Source: Tritonibacter litoralis (GTDB lineage: Bacteria > Pseudomonadota > Alphaproteobacteria > Rhodobacterales > Rhodobacteraceae). Taken from it: a DNA stretch of 64,000 bases. Within the stretch, counting starts at the first letter, position 1. Each line of letters starts with the position of its first letter. The position numbers and the translations under genes were made by a program. This document shows positions 53,905 through 63,199 of the stretch, piece after piece. Location of the stretch: positions 1 through 64,000 of the forward strand of contig NZ_WIBF01000011.1 in assembly GCF_009496005.1 (NCBI RefSeq), written 5' to 3'. The notes below the pieces were generated by a model that saw nothing but the letters and a program-made list of their open reading frames with translations, did no database searches and was not told where the DNA came from.

Positions 53905-54774
53905 TTAAGCGACGTTTTCCAACGACACCTTGGGCTGGACACCCAGCGCATGACAGACATCGCGGGTCAGCTCAGGCCGGTTCAGCGTATAGAAATGCAG
54001 CCGTTTGACGCCGCCATCCAGCAGTTCAGAACACAGCTCGGTGCAGATCGAGGTCGCCAGAAGATCCTCGCGATCATCGCGCACGGCTTTCTCAAAGGCG
54101 TCATCCACCCAGGCCGGGATTACAGTGCCGCAGCGCTGGGCAAAGTTGCGCGCGCCTTTCCAGTTTTCGATCGGCAGAATGCCGGGGGTGATCTTGTCAC
54201 CGTCGATCCCCGCCTTTTGGCAGGCGTCCCGGAACCGGAAAAACGTCTCAGCCTCAAAGAAGAACTGCGTCAGCGCCTCATCCGCGCCGGCGTCGATCTT
54301 GCGCTTCAGCCAGTCCACATCCGCTTGTGCATTGGGCGCTTCGGGGTGGGGGTCTGGATAGGCTCCGACACGCACGGTAAATTTGCCCGTTGCTGCCAGT
54401 GCCTCGATCAATTCAACCGAGTTGGCAAAACCATCTGCATGAGGTTTGAACTGGCCTTCGCCCTTTGGCGGGTCGCCGCGCAGGGCCACGATTTCCTTGA
54501 CCCCAGCCTGGGCGAACTGATCCGCGATTTCCAAGGTTTCCGCGCGAGAGGCATTCACGCAGGTCAAATGCGCTGCCACATTCAGGCCCGAGGATTTATG
54601 CAATGTCGCCACCGCATCCCGTGTCAGCTCCCGCGTGGTGCCACCGGCACCATAGGTCACGGACACAAACCGCGGCGACATGGGCGCCAGCACCTGAACC
54701 GTGTCCCAAAGACGGAAGGAAGCTTCCAGCGATTTCGGCGGGAAGAACTCAAAAGAGATTTCAGGTGCGCTCAT
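53905..54774 (-). CDS. metF: 5,10-methylenetetrahydrofolate reductase
   Basis: Reduces 5,10-methylene-THF to 5-methyl-THF with FAD, supplying methionine synthase. It has 289 residues from the ATG at 54774 (SAPEISFEFFPPKSLEA, the conserved opening with catalytic Glu in FEFFPPK). Other marks are SVTYGAGGTTRE, ALRGDPPKGEG and the FAD-binding TQFFFEAETFF. The frame extends 14 codons further upstream without support. It is divergent from metR. Confidence 0.95.
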   Translation of the reverse strand: MSAPEISFEFFPPKSLEASFRLWDTVQVLAPMSPRFVSVTYGAGGTTRELTRDAVATLHKSSGLNVAAHLTCVNASRAETLEIADQFAQAGVKEIVALRGDPPKGEGQFKPHADGFANSVELIEALAATGKFTVRVGAYPDPHPEAPNAQADVDWLKRKIDAGADEALTQFFFEAETFFRFRDACQKAGIDGDKITPGILPIENWKGARNFAQRCGTVIPAWVDDAFEKAVRDDREDLLATSICTELCSELLDGGVKRLHFYTLNRPELTRDVCHALGVQPKVSLENVA

Positions 54775-55066
54775 TTTTCGACAAGTCCTTTTGGGCGATT
54801 TCGTCCCTTGTTGCATGTGAGGATTTGTGAGACAAATTCATTATCCTCAAGAATAACATGAGTTGGATATGAGTATGGTGTCGTCTTTGATCTATGGAGG
54901 GTCGCTGTCAGGCAGTTTAAAAACCGTTCAAGGCGCTGTTATTGCCTGTGTTTTTTGCTCTGATATGACGGAGATGGCTGTCGCCCCTGCGCCGGGCTCT
55001 GGCCCCAACTATGACCCGAAGTGCTCAACAAACTCATAAAATTTTCAACATCCGGACCACCACAGC
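54775..55066. promoter_or_regulatory. metF-metR divergent control region
   Basis: This 292-base gap must hold both promoters. No gene found. A loose dyad TTC-N11-GAA (54837-54853) has the T-N11-A spacing of LysR-family sites and is a candidate MetR site, but inner positions are poorly symmetric. No SAM riboswitch structure was recognised. Confidence 0.4.
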
Positions 55067-55969
55067 ATGCATATTGAATTTCGCCATCTGCGCACGATCA
55101 AAGCGATTCACGAATCTGGCGGGCTGGCGCGCGCGGCGGATCATCTGAACATCACCCAAAGCGCGCTGTCGCATCAGATCAAGGGACTTGAGGATCAGGC
55201 TGGTGTGGAATTGTTTCTGCGCCGCTCCAAACCATTGAAACTGTCAGCGGCGGGGCTGCGGCTGCTGCGTCTGGCCAATCAGATCCTGCCGCAGGTCGAG
55301 GCCGCACAAGCCGAGTTTTCCGCGCTGCGCAGTGGCAAGACCGGGCGGATGCATATCGCCATTGAATGCCACGCCTGTTTTGAATGGCTGTTTCCGGTGC
55401 TGGAAGGCTTCCGCAAGAACTGGGGCGATGTGGACGTTGATATTCGCCCAGGTCTGGCCTTTGACGCGCTGCCTGCCTTGCAAAAGGAAGAGGTGGATCT
55501 GGTTGTCTCCTCGGATCCCGAAGAGATTGCCGGTGTCACCTTTATCGAGCTGTTTGATTATAAGGCGGTGTTTGTCGCCTCCAGCCAGCACCCGCTGGCG
55601 GAAAAACCCTTTGTCGATGCGGAGGATTTTCGCGGGCAGACCTTGATCACCTATCCGGTGGAGAAATCACGTCTGGATGTCTTTAGCCAGCTGTTGATAC
55701 CGGCCGGTATTGAACCCGGTGCCGTACGACAGGTAGAGCTGACGGCGGTGATCCTGCTGTTGGTGGCCTCCAACCGCGGGATTTCGGTGCTGCCGGATTG
55801 GGTGGTGCGCGAGGTGAAATACAATTCGGATTATGTCACGCGGCCCTTGACCGAAGCGGGCATCACCCGCAGGCTTTATGCGGCGATCCGGACTGAGGAT
55901 GAGGACAAGCCCTTTGTGCAGGAGCTGATCCGCCTGGCCAAGACAGAGGCGCGGAAATTGCAAGTCTGA
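55067..55969 (+). CDS. metR: LysR-family regulator of methionine genes
   Basis: A 300-residue LysR protein: winged helix at about 4-62 (HLRTIKAIHESGGLARAADHLNITQSALSHQIKGLE), effector domain from about 90 with IAIECHACFEWLFPVLEGF. The cysteine-containing IECHxCFEWL segment is typical of MetR, which responds to homocysteine. Divergent orientation with metF supports the assignment. Confidence 0.92.
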   Translation: MHIEFRHLRTIKAIHESGGLARAADHLNITQSALSHQIKGLEDQAGVELFLRRSKPLKLSAAGLRLLRLANQILPQVEAAQAEFSALRSGKTGRMHIAIECHACFEWLFPVLEGFRKNWGDVDVDIRPGLAFDALPALQKEEVDLVVSSDPEEIAGVTFIELFDYKAVFVASSQHPLAEKPFVDAEDFRGQTLITYPVEKSRLDVFSQLLIPAGIEPGAVRQVELTAVILLLVASNRGISVLPDWVVREVKYNSDYVTRPLTEAGITRRLYAAIRTEDEDKPFVQELIRLAKTEARKLQV

Positions 55970-56082
55970 TCTGCGCGCAATGCACAGGTTCTGAACGTCT
56001 GCCCCCTTGGCAATTGCGGCAAGGGCGCGTATAGGCACGCTTTGACCGACATCTCCCCGACTTGTGACAGGATCCCGCAGAT

Positions 56083-56868
56083 ATGATTGGCAGTGCAAAC
56101 CTCAATGTGATGATCAAGGCCGCCCGCAAGGCTGGCCGTTCGCTGGTAAAAGACTTCCGCGAGGTGGAAAACCTGCAGGTGTCCACAAAAGGGGCAGGGG
56201 ATTTTGTCAGCCGCGCCGATATTATGGCGGAACAGATCCTGAAAGAAGAGCTGATGGGCGCGCGCCCGACCTATGGCTGGTTGGCTGAGGAAGAAGGCGA
56301 GGAAGAGGGCCAGGACCCGACCCGCCGCTGGATCGTCGACCCGCTGGATGGCACCACCAATTTCCTGCACGGCTTGCCCCATTGGGCGATCTCGATCGCG
56401 CTGGAGCACAAAGGCAAGGTTGTGGCAGGCGTGATCTATGACGCCGCCAAGGATGAGATGTTCTTTGCCGAGAAAGGCGAAGGGGCCTGGATGAATGACA
56501 CGCGGATCCGGGTGTCGGCGCGTCACCGGATGATTGAATCGATCTTTGCCACGGGCATTCCGTTTGGAGGGCGCGCGGATCTGCCGGAGACCATTCAGGA
56601 TCTGGCTCAGATCGCACCGGCCTGTGCGGGCATTCGCCGTTGGGGCGCAGCTGCGCTGGATATGGCCTATGTTGCGGCGGGCCGCTATGAGGGGTTTTGG
56701 GAACGTCGGTTGAACGCCTGGGATCTGGCCGCAGGTGTGATCATCGTCAAAGAAGCCGGTGGCTTTGCCCAGGCGCTGGATCCGGAAGACAAGATTTTGG
56801 ATAGCGGCACGGTGATTTGCGGCAATGAGGTGATCTTTGACAATTTTGCCAAGGTGATCCGCGGCTGA
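56083..56868 (+). CDS. suhB: Inositol-1-monophosphatase family protein SuhB
   Basis: A 261-residue Mg-dependent phosphatase. The metal motifs are EEEGEEEGQ (around residue 67, E-E pair), WIVDPLDGTTNFLHGLP (about 83-99) and the late WDLAAGVIIVKEAGG (about 209-223). It hydrolyses myo-inositol-1-phosphate and related sugar phosphates; SuhB also acts in rRNA antitermination in E. coli. It runs downstream of metR, 113 bases away. Confidence 0.92.
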   Translation: MIGSANLNVMIKAARKAGRSLVKDFREVENLQVSTKGAGDFVSRADIMAEQILKEELMGARPTYGWLAEEEGEEEGQDPTRRWIVDPLDGTTNFLHGLPHWAISIALEHKGKVVAGVIYDAAKDEMFFAEKGEGAWMNDTRIRVSARHRMIESIFATGIPFGGRADLPETIQDLAQIAPACAGIRRWGAAALDMAYVAAGRYEGFWERRLNAWDLAAGVIIVKEAGGFAQALDPEDKILDSGTVICGNEVIFDNFAKVIRG

Positions 56869-56951
56869 GTGTTCAATCGGTTTGCTGAGGGTTTTCGGAC
56901 GCGTCTGCCGCAAGGTGGGCGCGTTTTCTTATGCTTGGGCAGGGCGCGGTG

Positions 56952-56991
56952 GCGGGAGCCTCCGGCGGAAGTATTTTTGAAAAGATGAAAG
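56952..56991 (+). repeat. Dispersed intergenic repeat, copy 4
   Basis: GCGGGAGCCTCCGGCGGAAG followed by TATTTTTGAAAAGATGAAAG, the best match to copies 1 and 2. It lies between suhB and the convergent rhomboid gene. Confidence 0.75.
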
Positions 56992-57049
56992 GGCGGTGGT
57001 CTGCCTTGATCTTTGTATGCGGTGGCTGGTTGAGGGTTGGCTGGTCCTG

Positions 57050-57826
57050 TCATTTGCCCCAGGGGCCGGGTTTGCGCGGTTGGGCGCGGCGGATTTTGGG
57101 GATGTGGCTGGCGGAATAGGCGTATTGGGCTGTTGGATGTGGCGGGTGGCCGTGGGTTCGTCGCCAGAACCGCGGACCGCCGCGCAGGAGCCACAAGGGC
57201 AGGCAGAGCGCGAGACCGGCGACAAAGCCACCAGCATGGGCCCAATAGGCCACGCCGCCCTGGTCGGTGGGGGCGGTAAAGCCGCCAAGAAACTGCATGG
57301 CAAACCAGGTGCCCAGCACCCAGACCGCCGGGATGGAGAAGACGCGAAAGAAGATGATCAGAACCAAGAGCACATCGACCTTGGCGCGGGGATACATCAG
57401 CAGATAGGCGCCCATGACCCCGGCAATTGCGCCAGAGGCGCCAACGGTTGGGATCTGGGATGTGGGATCGGCGCCAACCTGGGCCAAGGCGGCCGCAACG
57501 CCGCTGGCGAGGTAGAAGAGGAAAAAGGGCAGGTGGCCCATCTCATCCTCGATATTGTCGCCAAAGATCCACAGAAACAGCATATTGCCCGCCAGATGCA
57601 GGAGCCCTGCATGGACAAACATGGAGGTGAGCAGCGTGCCCCAGTCTTGGCCATGGGTGATTTCAATCGGGACCACGGCCACCACATCATAGAATTGTGC
57701 AAGGGCGCGGCCTTCGGGGAACTGCGAGGCATACCAGAGATAGGCGAGAATATTCACCGCCATCAGCGCATAAGTCACATAAGGCGTGCGCCCGGATGGG
57801 TTTTGGTCGCGTAACGGAAACAACAT
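57050..57826 (-). CDS. Rhomboid-family intramembrane serine protease
   Basis: A 258-residue polytopic protease with six hydrophobic helices. The catalytic dyad is S131 in GASGAIAGVMGAY and H197 in AYWAHAGGFVAGL. HLAGNMLFLW (77-86) carries the oxyanion-helping His/Asn. The C-terminal tail is basic and Pro-rich (RRTHGHPPHPTAQYAY). Substrates unknown. The putA terminator lies immediately upstream of its start. Confidence 0.9.
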   Translation of the reverse strand: MLFPLRDQNPSGRTPYVTYALMAVNILAYLWYASQFPEGRALAQFYDVVAVVPIEITHGQDWGTLLTSMFVHAGLLHLAGNMLFLWIFGDNIEDEMGHLPFFLFYLASGVAAALAQVGADPTSQIPTVGASGAIAGVMGAYLLMYPRAKVDVLLVLIIFFRVFSIPAVWVLGTWFAMQFLGGFTAPTDQGGVAYWAHAGGFVAGLALCLPLWLLRGGPRFWRRTHGHPPHPTAQYAYSASHIPKIRRAQPRKPGPWGK

Positions 57827-57827
57827 A

Positions 57828-57856
57828 GAAAAAAGCTGGGCCCTGAGGGGCCCAGC
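57828..57856 (-). terminator. Rho-independent terminator of putA
   Basis: On the minus strand GCTGGGCCC and GGGCCCAGC pair around CTCA, followed by TTTTTTC. It separates putA from the rhomboid gene. Confidence 0.9.
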
Positions 57857-57875
57857 GTCAAGGGGGATGAAAAGG

Positions 57876-60800
57876 TTATCCCTTCCCTTGTAAGAGTGCG
57901 GCGTTGCCGCCAGAGGCGGTGGTGTCCACGCAGACGTGGCGTTCCGCCATTACACGGGCCAGGTCGGGCAGACCTGGGATCAGCGGCACAATTGCGCCGG
58001 GGCGTTGCGCCAGAGCCTGTTCCAACGCGCGGGCTCTGTCGCTGTCGCCCCACCACAACACGCCAGAAATTGCGCCCGTGCCCTGCAAGAGCTCCGCCGC
58101 TGGTTGTCCAGAGGCTTCAATCGCGAGTCCTCCCAAGGCGCGGACGGCCTTGGCCTGGGCCTGCGCTGCTGCGTGCCCCGGACCTGCGCATAACAGCGGC
58201 GGGCGCGGCGCAGTAGTCAGGCGATTTGATTCACCCGTGGGGCCGGGCAAAGATTGGGTGGTGGGGGCTGCGCCTGTGTCATTGGATGTGGGGAGCGATT
58301 CCATCACATTGGGCCATGTGTCGCCGGTGGTCTGGCGATCCGGCGCGCAGAACCGTGACAGATACAGCGGGCCGCCTGCCTTGGGACCGGTTCCTGACAG
58401 CCCTTCGCCGCCAAAAGGTTGGCTGCCGACAATTGCGCCAATCTGGTTGCGGTTCACATAGATATTGCCTGCGTGGATCCGGTCGCACACGTGTTGCACC
58501 CGGTCATCGATACGTGTGTGCAGGCCAAAGGTCAGGCCATAGCCCGTGGCGTTGATCGCATCGATCACCGCGTCGATCTCATGAGATTTGAACCGCGCCA
58601 CATGGAGCACGGGGCCAAAGATCTCTTCCTTGAGGTCCGCAATGCCCGCGATTTCGATCAAGGTGGGCGCAACAAAGGTTCCAGTATCCGGCGCGGTCAG
58701 CTCGGCCAGCACCCTGCCTTGGGCGCGGGCGTCTGCGATATGGGCGGTGATGCGGTCCTGGGCCGTCTGGTCAATCACCGGGCCGCAATCCGTGGACAGC
58801 TGCCAGGGGTTGCCCATCGACAGGCATTCCATTGCGCCGGTCAACATGGTCAGGAAATCATCGGCGATGTCGTCCTGGATATAGAGGCACCGCAGGGCAG
58901 AGCAACGTTGGCCTGCAGATTGAAAGGCGCTTTCGATGATGGATTGGACCGCCTGTTCCGGCAGGGCTGTTGAATCCACGATCATCGCATTCAGACCGCC
59001 GGTTTCCGCAATCAAGGGCGCGCCGGGTTGGCAGCCCTCGGCCATGGCGCGACGAATATGGAGGGCCGTTGCGGTTGAGCCGGTAAAGGCCACGCCGCCA
59101 ATCCGCGCATCCCCCGTAAGCGCGGGGCCGATTTTACGGCCCGGACCAGGAAGGTACTGCAAGGCCGCGCGGGGAACCCCTGCGGCATGCAACAATTCAA
59201 CCGCGCGGAATGCCACCAATGGGGTTTGTTCCGCCGGTTTGGCGATGACCGCATTGCCGACGGCCAATGCCGCGGCCACTTGGCCGGTAAAGATCGCCAG
59301 CGGGAAATTCCAAGGCGAGATGCAGGTGAAAACGCCAGCCGGTTTGGCATCGGGAATATTGGCAGCATAGTAGCGCAGGAAGTCCACCGCTTCGCGCAGT
59401 TCGGCGATGGCGTCGGGCTGGCTTTTACCGGCTTCGCGCGCAAGGATCGCGAAGAATTCACCAAAGTGTTCCTCATAAAGGTCGGCCGCCCGGTTCAAGA
59501 CCGTCGCGCGTTCTGCGGCGGGGGCGTCCCAGCCGACAGCGGCCGCCAATGCGCCCTCGACATCCTGGGGGCTTGCCTGGGCGATTGTGCCAATTGCCGA
59601 GCCGTCGGCGGGGTTGGTGACGGTTTGCGGAGCCTCGGGCACGGCGTCGCAGGCCAGAAGCGGGGAGGCGCGCCAGCTGTGGTTCAAAAACGGCGCGCGC
59701 GCCGCCTCGATCCGGGACAGGGTTGGCGCGTGGCCAAGGTCAAAGCCCTGGGAATTGGGCCGTTCCGGCTGGAACAGCGCCGGGCCGGTTTTCATCGGCG
59801 GGGTGACATCCGCGATTTGGGTGAAGGGATCCAGTGCGACCATCGACGGTGGTACATTCTCATCGACGATCTGGTTCACAAAGGAGGAGTTTGCCCCGTT
59901 TTCCAAAAGACGCCGCACAAGATAGGCCAGAAGATCCCGATGCGCGCCCACCGGCGCATAGATGCGGCAGCGGGTTTTGTTTTGCTCCAGCACCATCTGA
60001 TGCAGGGTTTCGCCCATGCCATGCAGCCGCTGGAACTCATACGGCTGGTCCTGATCCGCCATATGCAGAACGGCGGCCACGGTATGCGCATTGTGGGTGG
60101 CAAACTGCGGATAGATCCGGTCGGTCATCCCCAACAACTTGCGCGCATTGGCGATGTAGGAAACATCCGTCAGAGCTTTGGAGGTGAATACCGGGAAATT
60201 GTCCAAACCTTCGACCTGCGCGCGTTTGACCTCGGTGTCCCAATAGGCACCCTTGACCAGACGCAGGGTGAACTTGCGATCATATTTGACGGCCATGTCG
60301 TAAAACGCATCAATGGCCACGCCGGTGCGGGGGCCATAGGCCTGAAACACCATGCCAAACCCGTCCCATCCAGCCAGCGCGGGGTCCGAGATCACTTCCT
60401 CCACCACTTCCAGTGACAGCGACAGGCGGTCGGCCTCTTCGGCGTCGACATTCAGCCCCATATTGGCGGCTTTGGCCAAGAGAGCCAGCGCCTTGAGCCG
60501 AGGCACCAGCTGTTCCATGACTGACTGTTCCTGCGCCAGCTCATACCGCGGGTGCAGCGCTGACAGTTTGACCGAAATGCCAGGGTTTTCGCGGATATCG
60601 TCACTTGTGCAGGCGGCTGCAATGGCAGAGATCGCCTTGGAATAGGACAGGTGATAGCGCGCAGCATCCGCTTCGGTGCGAGCGGCTTCGCCCAGCATGT
60701 CATAGGAATAGGTATACCCTTTTGCCTCCATGCCGCTGGCGCGTTTCATGGCGCTTTCGATGGTCTCACCCAGAACAAACTGGCGGCCCATCTCCTTCAT

Positions 60801-61283
60801 GGCACGGCTGACAGCGGTACGGATCACCGGCTCACCCAGCCGTTTTATGGCGCCACGCAGGGCCCGCACCGGGCCGCGTTCTTCCTCCAGCACCTTGCCC
60901 GTTAGCATCAGCGCCCAGGTGGAGGCATTGACCAAAGAAGAGGAGGAATGCCCCAGATGTTTGCCCCAGTCAGAGGGGGCAATCTTGTCTTCGATCAGCG
61001 CATCGATGGTATCTGCATCCGGCACCCGCAGCAGGGCTTCGGCCAAACACATAAGGGCCACGCCCTCATCCGTGGACAGGCCATATTCGGCCAGAAACAC
61101 CTCCATCAACCCCGGCGCGGAGTGGCTGCGAATATCTTCCACCAAAGCCGCCGCACGGGCTGAGATCGTTTGTCGGTCCTCAGGGCTCAGATCGGCCAGC
61201 GCCACCAAAGCATCCCGTTTGGCGGTCTGGTCCACATAGGTCTCTTGATCGATCACATCACGCAGGCGCGGCTGTTTGGTCAT
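57876..61283 (-). CDS. putA: Bifunctional proline dehydrogenase / glutamate semialdehyde dehydrogenase
   Basis: Oxidises proline to glutamate in two steps, at the inner membrane. It has 1135 residues. The FAD-dependent proline dehydrogenase barrel spans about 100-440 (KYDRKFTLRLVKGAYWDTEV, with FATHNAHTV near the substrate site). The NAD-dependent dehydrogenase follows from about 540 (FTCISPWNFPLAIFTGQ). Its catalytic Cys is in FQSAGQRCSALRCLY and its Glu in LIAETGGLNAMIVD. The N-terminal ribbon-helix-helix DNA-binding domain of E. coli PutA is missing, so control must come from the divergent Lrp-type regulator. Confidence 0.95.
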   Translation of the reverse strand: MTKQPRLRDVIDQETYVDQTAKRDALVALADLSPEDRQTISARAAALVEDIRSHSAPGLMEVFLAEYGLSTDEGVALMCLAEALLRVPDADTIDALIEDKIAPSDWGKHLGHSSSSLVNASTWALMLTGKVLEEERGPVRALRGAIKRLGEPVIRTAVSRAMKEMGRQFVLGETIESAMKRASGMEAKGYTYSYDMLGEAARTEADAARYHLSYSKAISAIAAACTSDDIRENPGISVKLSALHPRYELAQEQSVMEQLVPRLKALALLAKAANMGLNVDAEEADRLSLSLEVVEEVISDPALAGWDGFGMVFQAYGPRTGVAIDAFYDMAVKYDRKFTLRLVKGAYWDTEVKRAQVEGLDNFPVFTSKALTDVSYIANARKLLGMTDRIYPQFATHNAHTVAAVLHMADQDQPYEFQRLHGMGETLHQMVLEQNKTRCRIYAPVGAHRDLLAYLVRRLLENGANSSFVNQIVDENVPPSMVALDPFTQIADVTPPMKTGPALFQPERPNSQGFDLGHAPTLSRIEAARAPFLNHSWRASPLLACDAVPEAPQTVTNPADGSAIGTIAQASPQDVEGALAAAVGWDAPAAERATVLNRAADLYEEHFGEFFAILAREAGKSQPDAIAELREAVDFLRYYAANIPDAKPAGVFTCISPWNFPLAIFTGQVAAALAVGNAVIAKPAEQTPLVAFRAVELLHAAGVPRAALQYLPGPGRKIGPALTGDARIGGVAFTGSTATALHIRRAMAEGCQPGAPLIAETGGLNAMIVDSTALPEQAVQSIIESAFQSAGQRCSALRCLYIQDDIADDFLTMLTGAMECLSMGNPWQLSTDCGPVIDQTAQDRITAHIADARAQGRVLAELTAPDTGTFVAPTLIEIAGIADLKEEIFGPVLHVARFKSHEIDAVIDAINATGYGLTFGLHTRIDDRVQHVCDRIHAGNIYVNRNQIGAIVGSQPFGGEGLSGTGPKAGGPLYLSRFCAPDRQTTGDTWPNVMESLPTSNDTGAAPTTQSLPGPTGESNRLTTAPRPPLLCAGPGHAAAQAQAKAVRALGGLAIEASGQPAAELLQGTGAISGVLWWGDSDRARALEQALAQRPGAIVPLIPGLPDLARVMAERHVCVDTTASGGNAALLQGKG

Positions 61284-61406
61284 ATGGGATCCCCAACTGG
61301 CTCTTAGTCTGTTTTTATCAGTATGACCGTTTTTCTATGGGCTGTTCGTCTGTATTTTGGTACTTTGTAGGCCATTGGACTTTATTTACCCGTACGTGAG
61401 GTGCAA

Positions 61407-61877
61407 ATGGACTATCCGGGATTGGATCGTTTTGATCTGGAGATTTTGAATGTTCTGGGAGAGGACGGGCGCATTTCTGTGGCGGATCTGGCGCGGCGCA
61501 TCGGGCTGACCAAGACGCCAACGCAGGCGCGTGTCAAACGGCTTGAGAGCGACGGGATCATCACCGGATACCGGGCCATGTTGGATCCGATCCGATTGGG
61601 GCTGGATCATGTGGCCTTTGTCGAGGTCAAACTGAGCGACACCCGCGAGGCGGCGCTGCGGGCCTTTAATGAAGCGGTAGCCAAGATGGTGGAGATCGAG
61701 CAAGCGCATATGATGGCCTCGCATTTTGACTATCTTCTCAAGGTGCGCACCCGCTCCATGAGCGATTATCGCACAGTTCTGGGAGAGAAGATTTCGGCCC
61801 TGCCGCATGTATCATCAACCTCCACCTATGTGGCGATGCAGGCGGTCAAGGAACAGGCGGGCCCAAACGCGTTGTAG
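61407..61877 (+). CDS. putR: Lrp/AsnC-family regulator, putA activator type
   Basis: A 156-residue regulator, starting at 61407 (GAGG 5 bases upstream; a GTG 6 bases earlier is an alternative). Winged helix at about 5-50 (FDLEILNVLGEDGRISVADLARRIGLTKTPTQARVKRLE), then a RAM domain. It is divergent from putA with 123 bases between. PutR proteins of this type activate putA in response to proline in Rhodobacter and Agrobacterium. Assigned by sequence type and location. Confidence 0.9.
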   Translation: MDYPGLDRFDLEILNVLGEDGRISVADLARRIGLTKTPTQARVKRLESDGIITGYRAMLDPIRLGLDHVAFVEVKLSDTREAALRAFNEAVAKMVEIEQAHMMASHFDYLLKVRTRSMSDYRTVLGEKISALPHVSSTSTYVAMQAVKEQAGPNAL

Positions 61878-61931
61878 GCCGCACACAAAAAGGTGTTTTG
61901 CGATTTGCGACTTTTGCGGCAGCATTGGGAT

Positions 61932-62489
61932 ATGCGTATTCTGGCCCTGATCCCGTTTGTCATGCTTCCCGCAACCGCGATTGCGATGTGTCCCACACCG
62001 CCGGATCACAGCGCGGCTTTGGAAGAGTTGCTGGCAGATACCCAAGCCGCCAAAACCGAAGCCGAAGCCCAGCAATACTCCATTCAGATGTGGCAGTATT
62101 GGGCGGATGCGCCGGATGAACAATCACAGGAAATCCTGGACCGTGGCATGCGGCGGCGGTCGTCTTATGATTTTCTGGGGGCGCTGCAGGATTTCGACAC
62201 CTTGGTGGACTATTGCCCGGATTATGCCGAAGGCTACAACCAACGGGCCTTTGTGCATTTCCTGCGTCAGGATTACGACGCGGCCTTGGTGGATCTGGAC
62301 AAAGCTCTGGAAATCACTCCAAACCACGTGGCCGCATTGAGCGGCCGGGCCCTGTCCTTGGTTGGGCTGGACCGCCTGGACGAGGCCCGCACAACCCTGC
62401 AAGAAGCCTTGGCGCTGAATCCCTGGTTGCCAGAGCGTGGCCTGTTGTTGCCGGGCGCACCTTTGGCCCTTGATGGGGTTGATCTATAA
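61932..62489 (+). CDS. Exported TPR-repeat protein
   Basis: A 185-residue protein with a signal peptide (MRILALIPFVMLPATAIA, mature end beginning MCPTPPDH) and two to three tetratricopeptide repeats at about 75-165 (YDFLGALQDFDTLVDYCPDYAEGYNQRAF, YDAALVDLDKALEITPNHVAAL and LDEARTTLQEALALNPW). It should bind partner proteins in the periplasm. The start at 61932 is preferred over the upstream frame because it gives the signal peptide. Confidence 0.82.
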   Translation: MRILALIPFVMLPATAIAMCPTPPDHSAALEELLADTQAAKTEAEAQQYSIQMWQYWADAPDEQSQEILDRGMRRRSSYDFLGALQDFDTLVDYCPDYAEGYNQRAFVHFLRQDYDAALVDLDKALEITPNHVAALSGRALSLVGLDRLDEARTTLQEALALNPWLPERGLLLPGAPLALDGVDL

Positions 62490-62731
62490 GCCCAGACGTG
62501 CCGGTTTGACGCTTGCGCCACAGGTGGTGCGGCCCGGCTCATTTTTCGGTTGTACCGGCTGTTTCTCACCGTTAGACCCCTATGTCAGACACCCGCCGCT
62601 GTGTGGGAGGGGCAAGATGTTGGCAACGACAATACGGGCGAAACGCTTGGGTTGGGGCTGGCGGATTGCACCGACGTCAGGACCTTTGTGTCCGATTTGA
62701 AAACGGGTTTCATTGGGACCCGTCACGCTGT

Positions 62732-62817
62732 GCCCGCGTGGTGGAATGGTAGACACAGGAGACTTAAAATCTCCAGGCGGAAACGCCGTGCCGGTTCGAG
62801 TCCGGCCGCGGGTACCA
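62732..62817 (+). tRNA. tRNA-Leu (anticodon UAA)
   Basis: The 86-base cloverleaf begins GCCCGCG (acceptor; pairs with CGCGGGT at 62807-62813) and ends ACCA encoded in the DNA. Anticodon stem GGAGA/TCTCC with loop CTTAAAA gives UAA. The variable arm GGCGGAAACGCC marks it as a class II leucine tRNA. T-arm GCCGGTTCGAGTCCGGC is perfect. The 3' side is 62814-62817 (ACCA). It has no downstream T-run nearby. Confidence 0.97.
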
Positions 62818-63199
62818 GTGAAAATAAAGGGACAGCCCCGGACTGTTTTGCGAGAGTCTTGCAGACAAGTTGCGCGGTACCCACACGTGGCCTCCACGCC
62901 TCAATTTATGCGCCCTGTGACGCCCACGCTTTCCTGATTTCCGATGAAAGCAAGGGGTAACCTTGGTTTGCCAGGGTCTGGTTCAAAGCCCTTTGTATTA
63001 TGTTCCGCAACGCCTGCTGCAGCGTTTGGTTCGGTCAGCAGTGGTCTGACTCCAACACGACCACGGATGCCAAACACGCAAGCCCGGATCCAGAAGCAGA
63101 AGCGTTCGCGATGTTAACTCGATTTTAAAACCAGAGGTTTAGTTCAAATTGTAACGCGTCGAAGACGTGGAAAAATGACATCAGAATGAGGGTCGAGCG
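62818..63199 (+). other. Intergenic region between tRNA-Leu and glycosyltransferase gene
   Basis: 382 bases without a recognised gene. It has no repeat of the tRNA 3' end and no integrase frame, so an island border at this tRNA is not supported by what is visible. The last 100 bases become AT-richer and end with AGGGTCGAGCG before the next start. Confidence 0.4.

Noticed and set aside
62550-62960. 136-codon plus-strand frame running through tRNA-Leu
   Set aside because: The tRNA cloverleaf is unambiguous and the frame has no Shine-Dalgarno or domain. The part before the tRNA could at most be a remnant.
62732-63199. tRNA-Leu as integration site of a genomic island
   Set aside because: No integrase and no repeat of the tRNA 3' end were found in the visible flank; the window ends too soon to decide.
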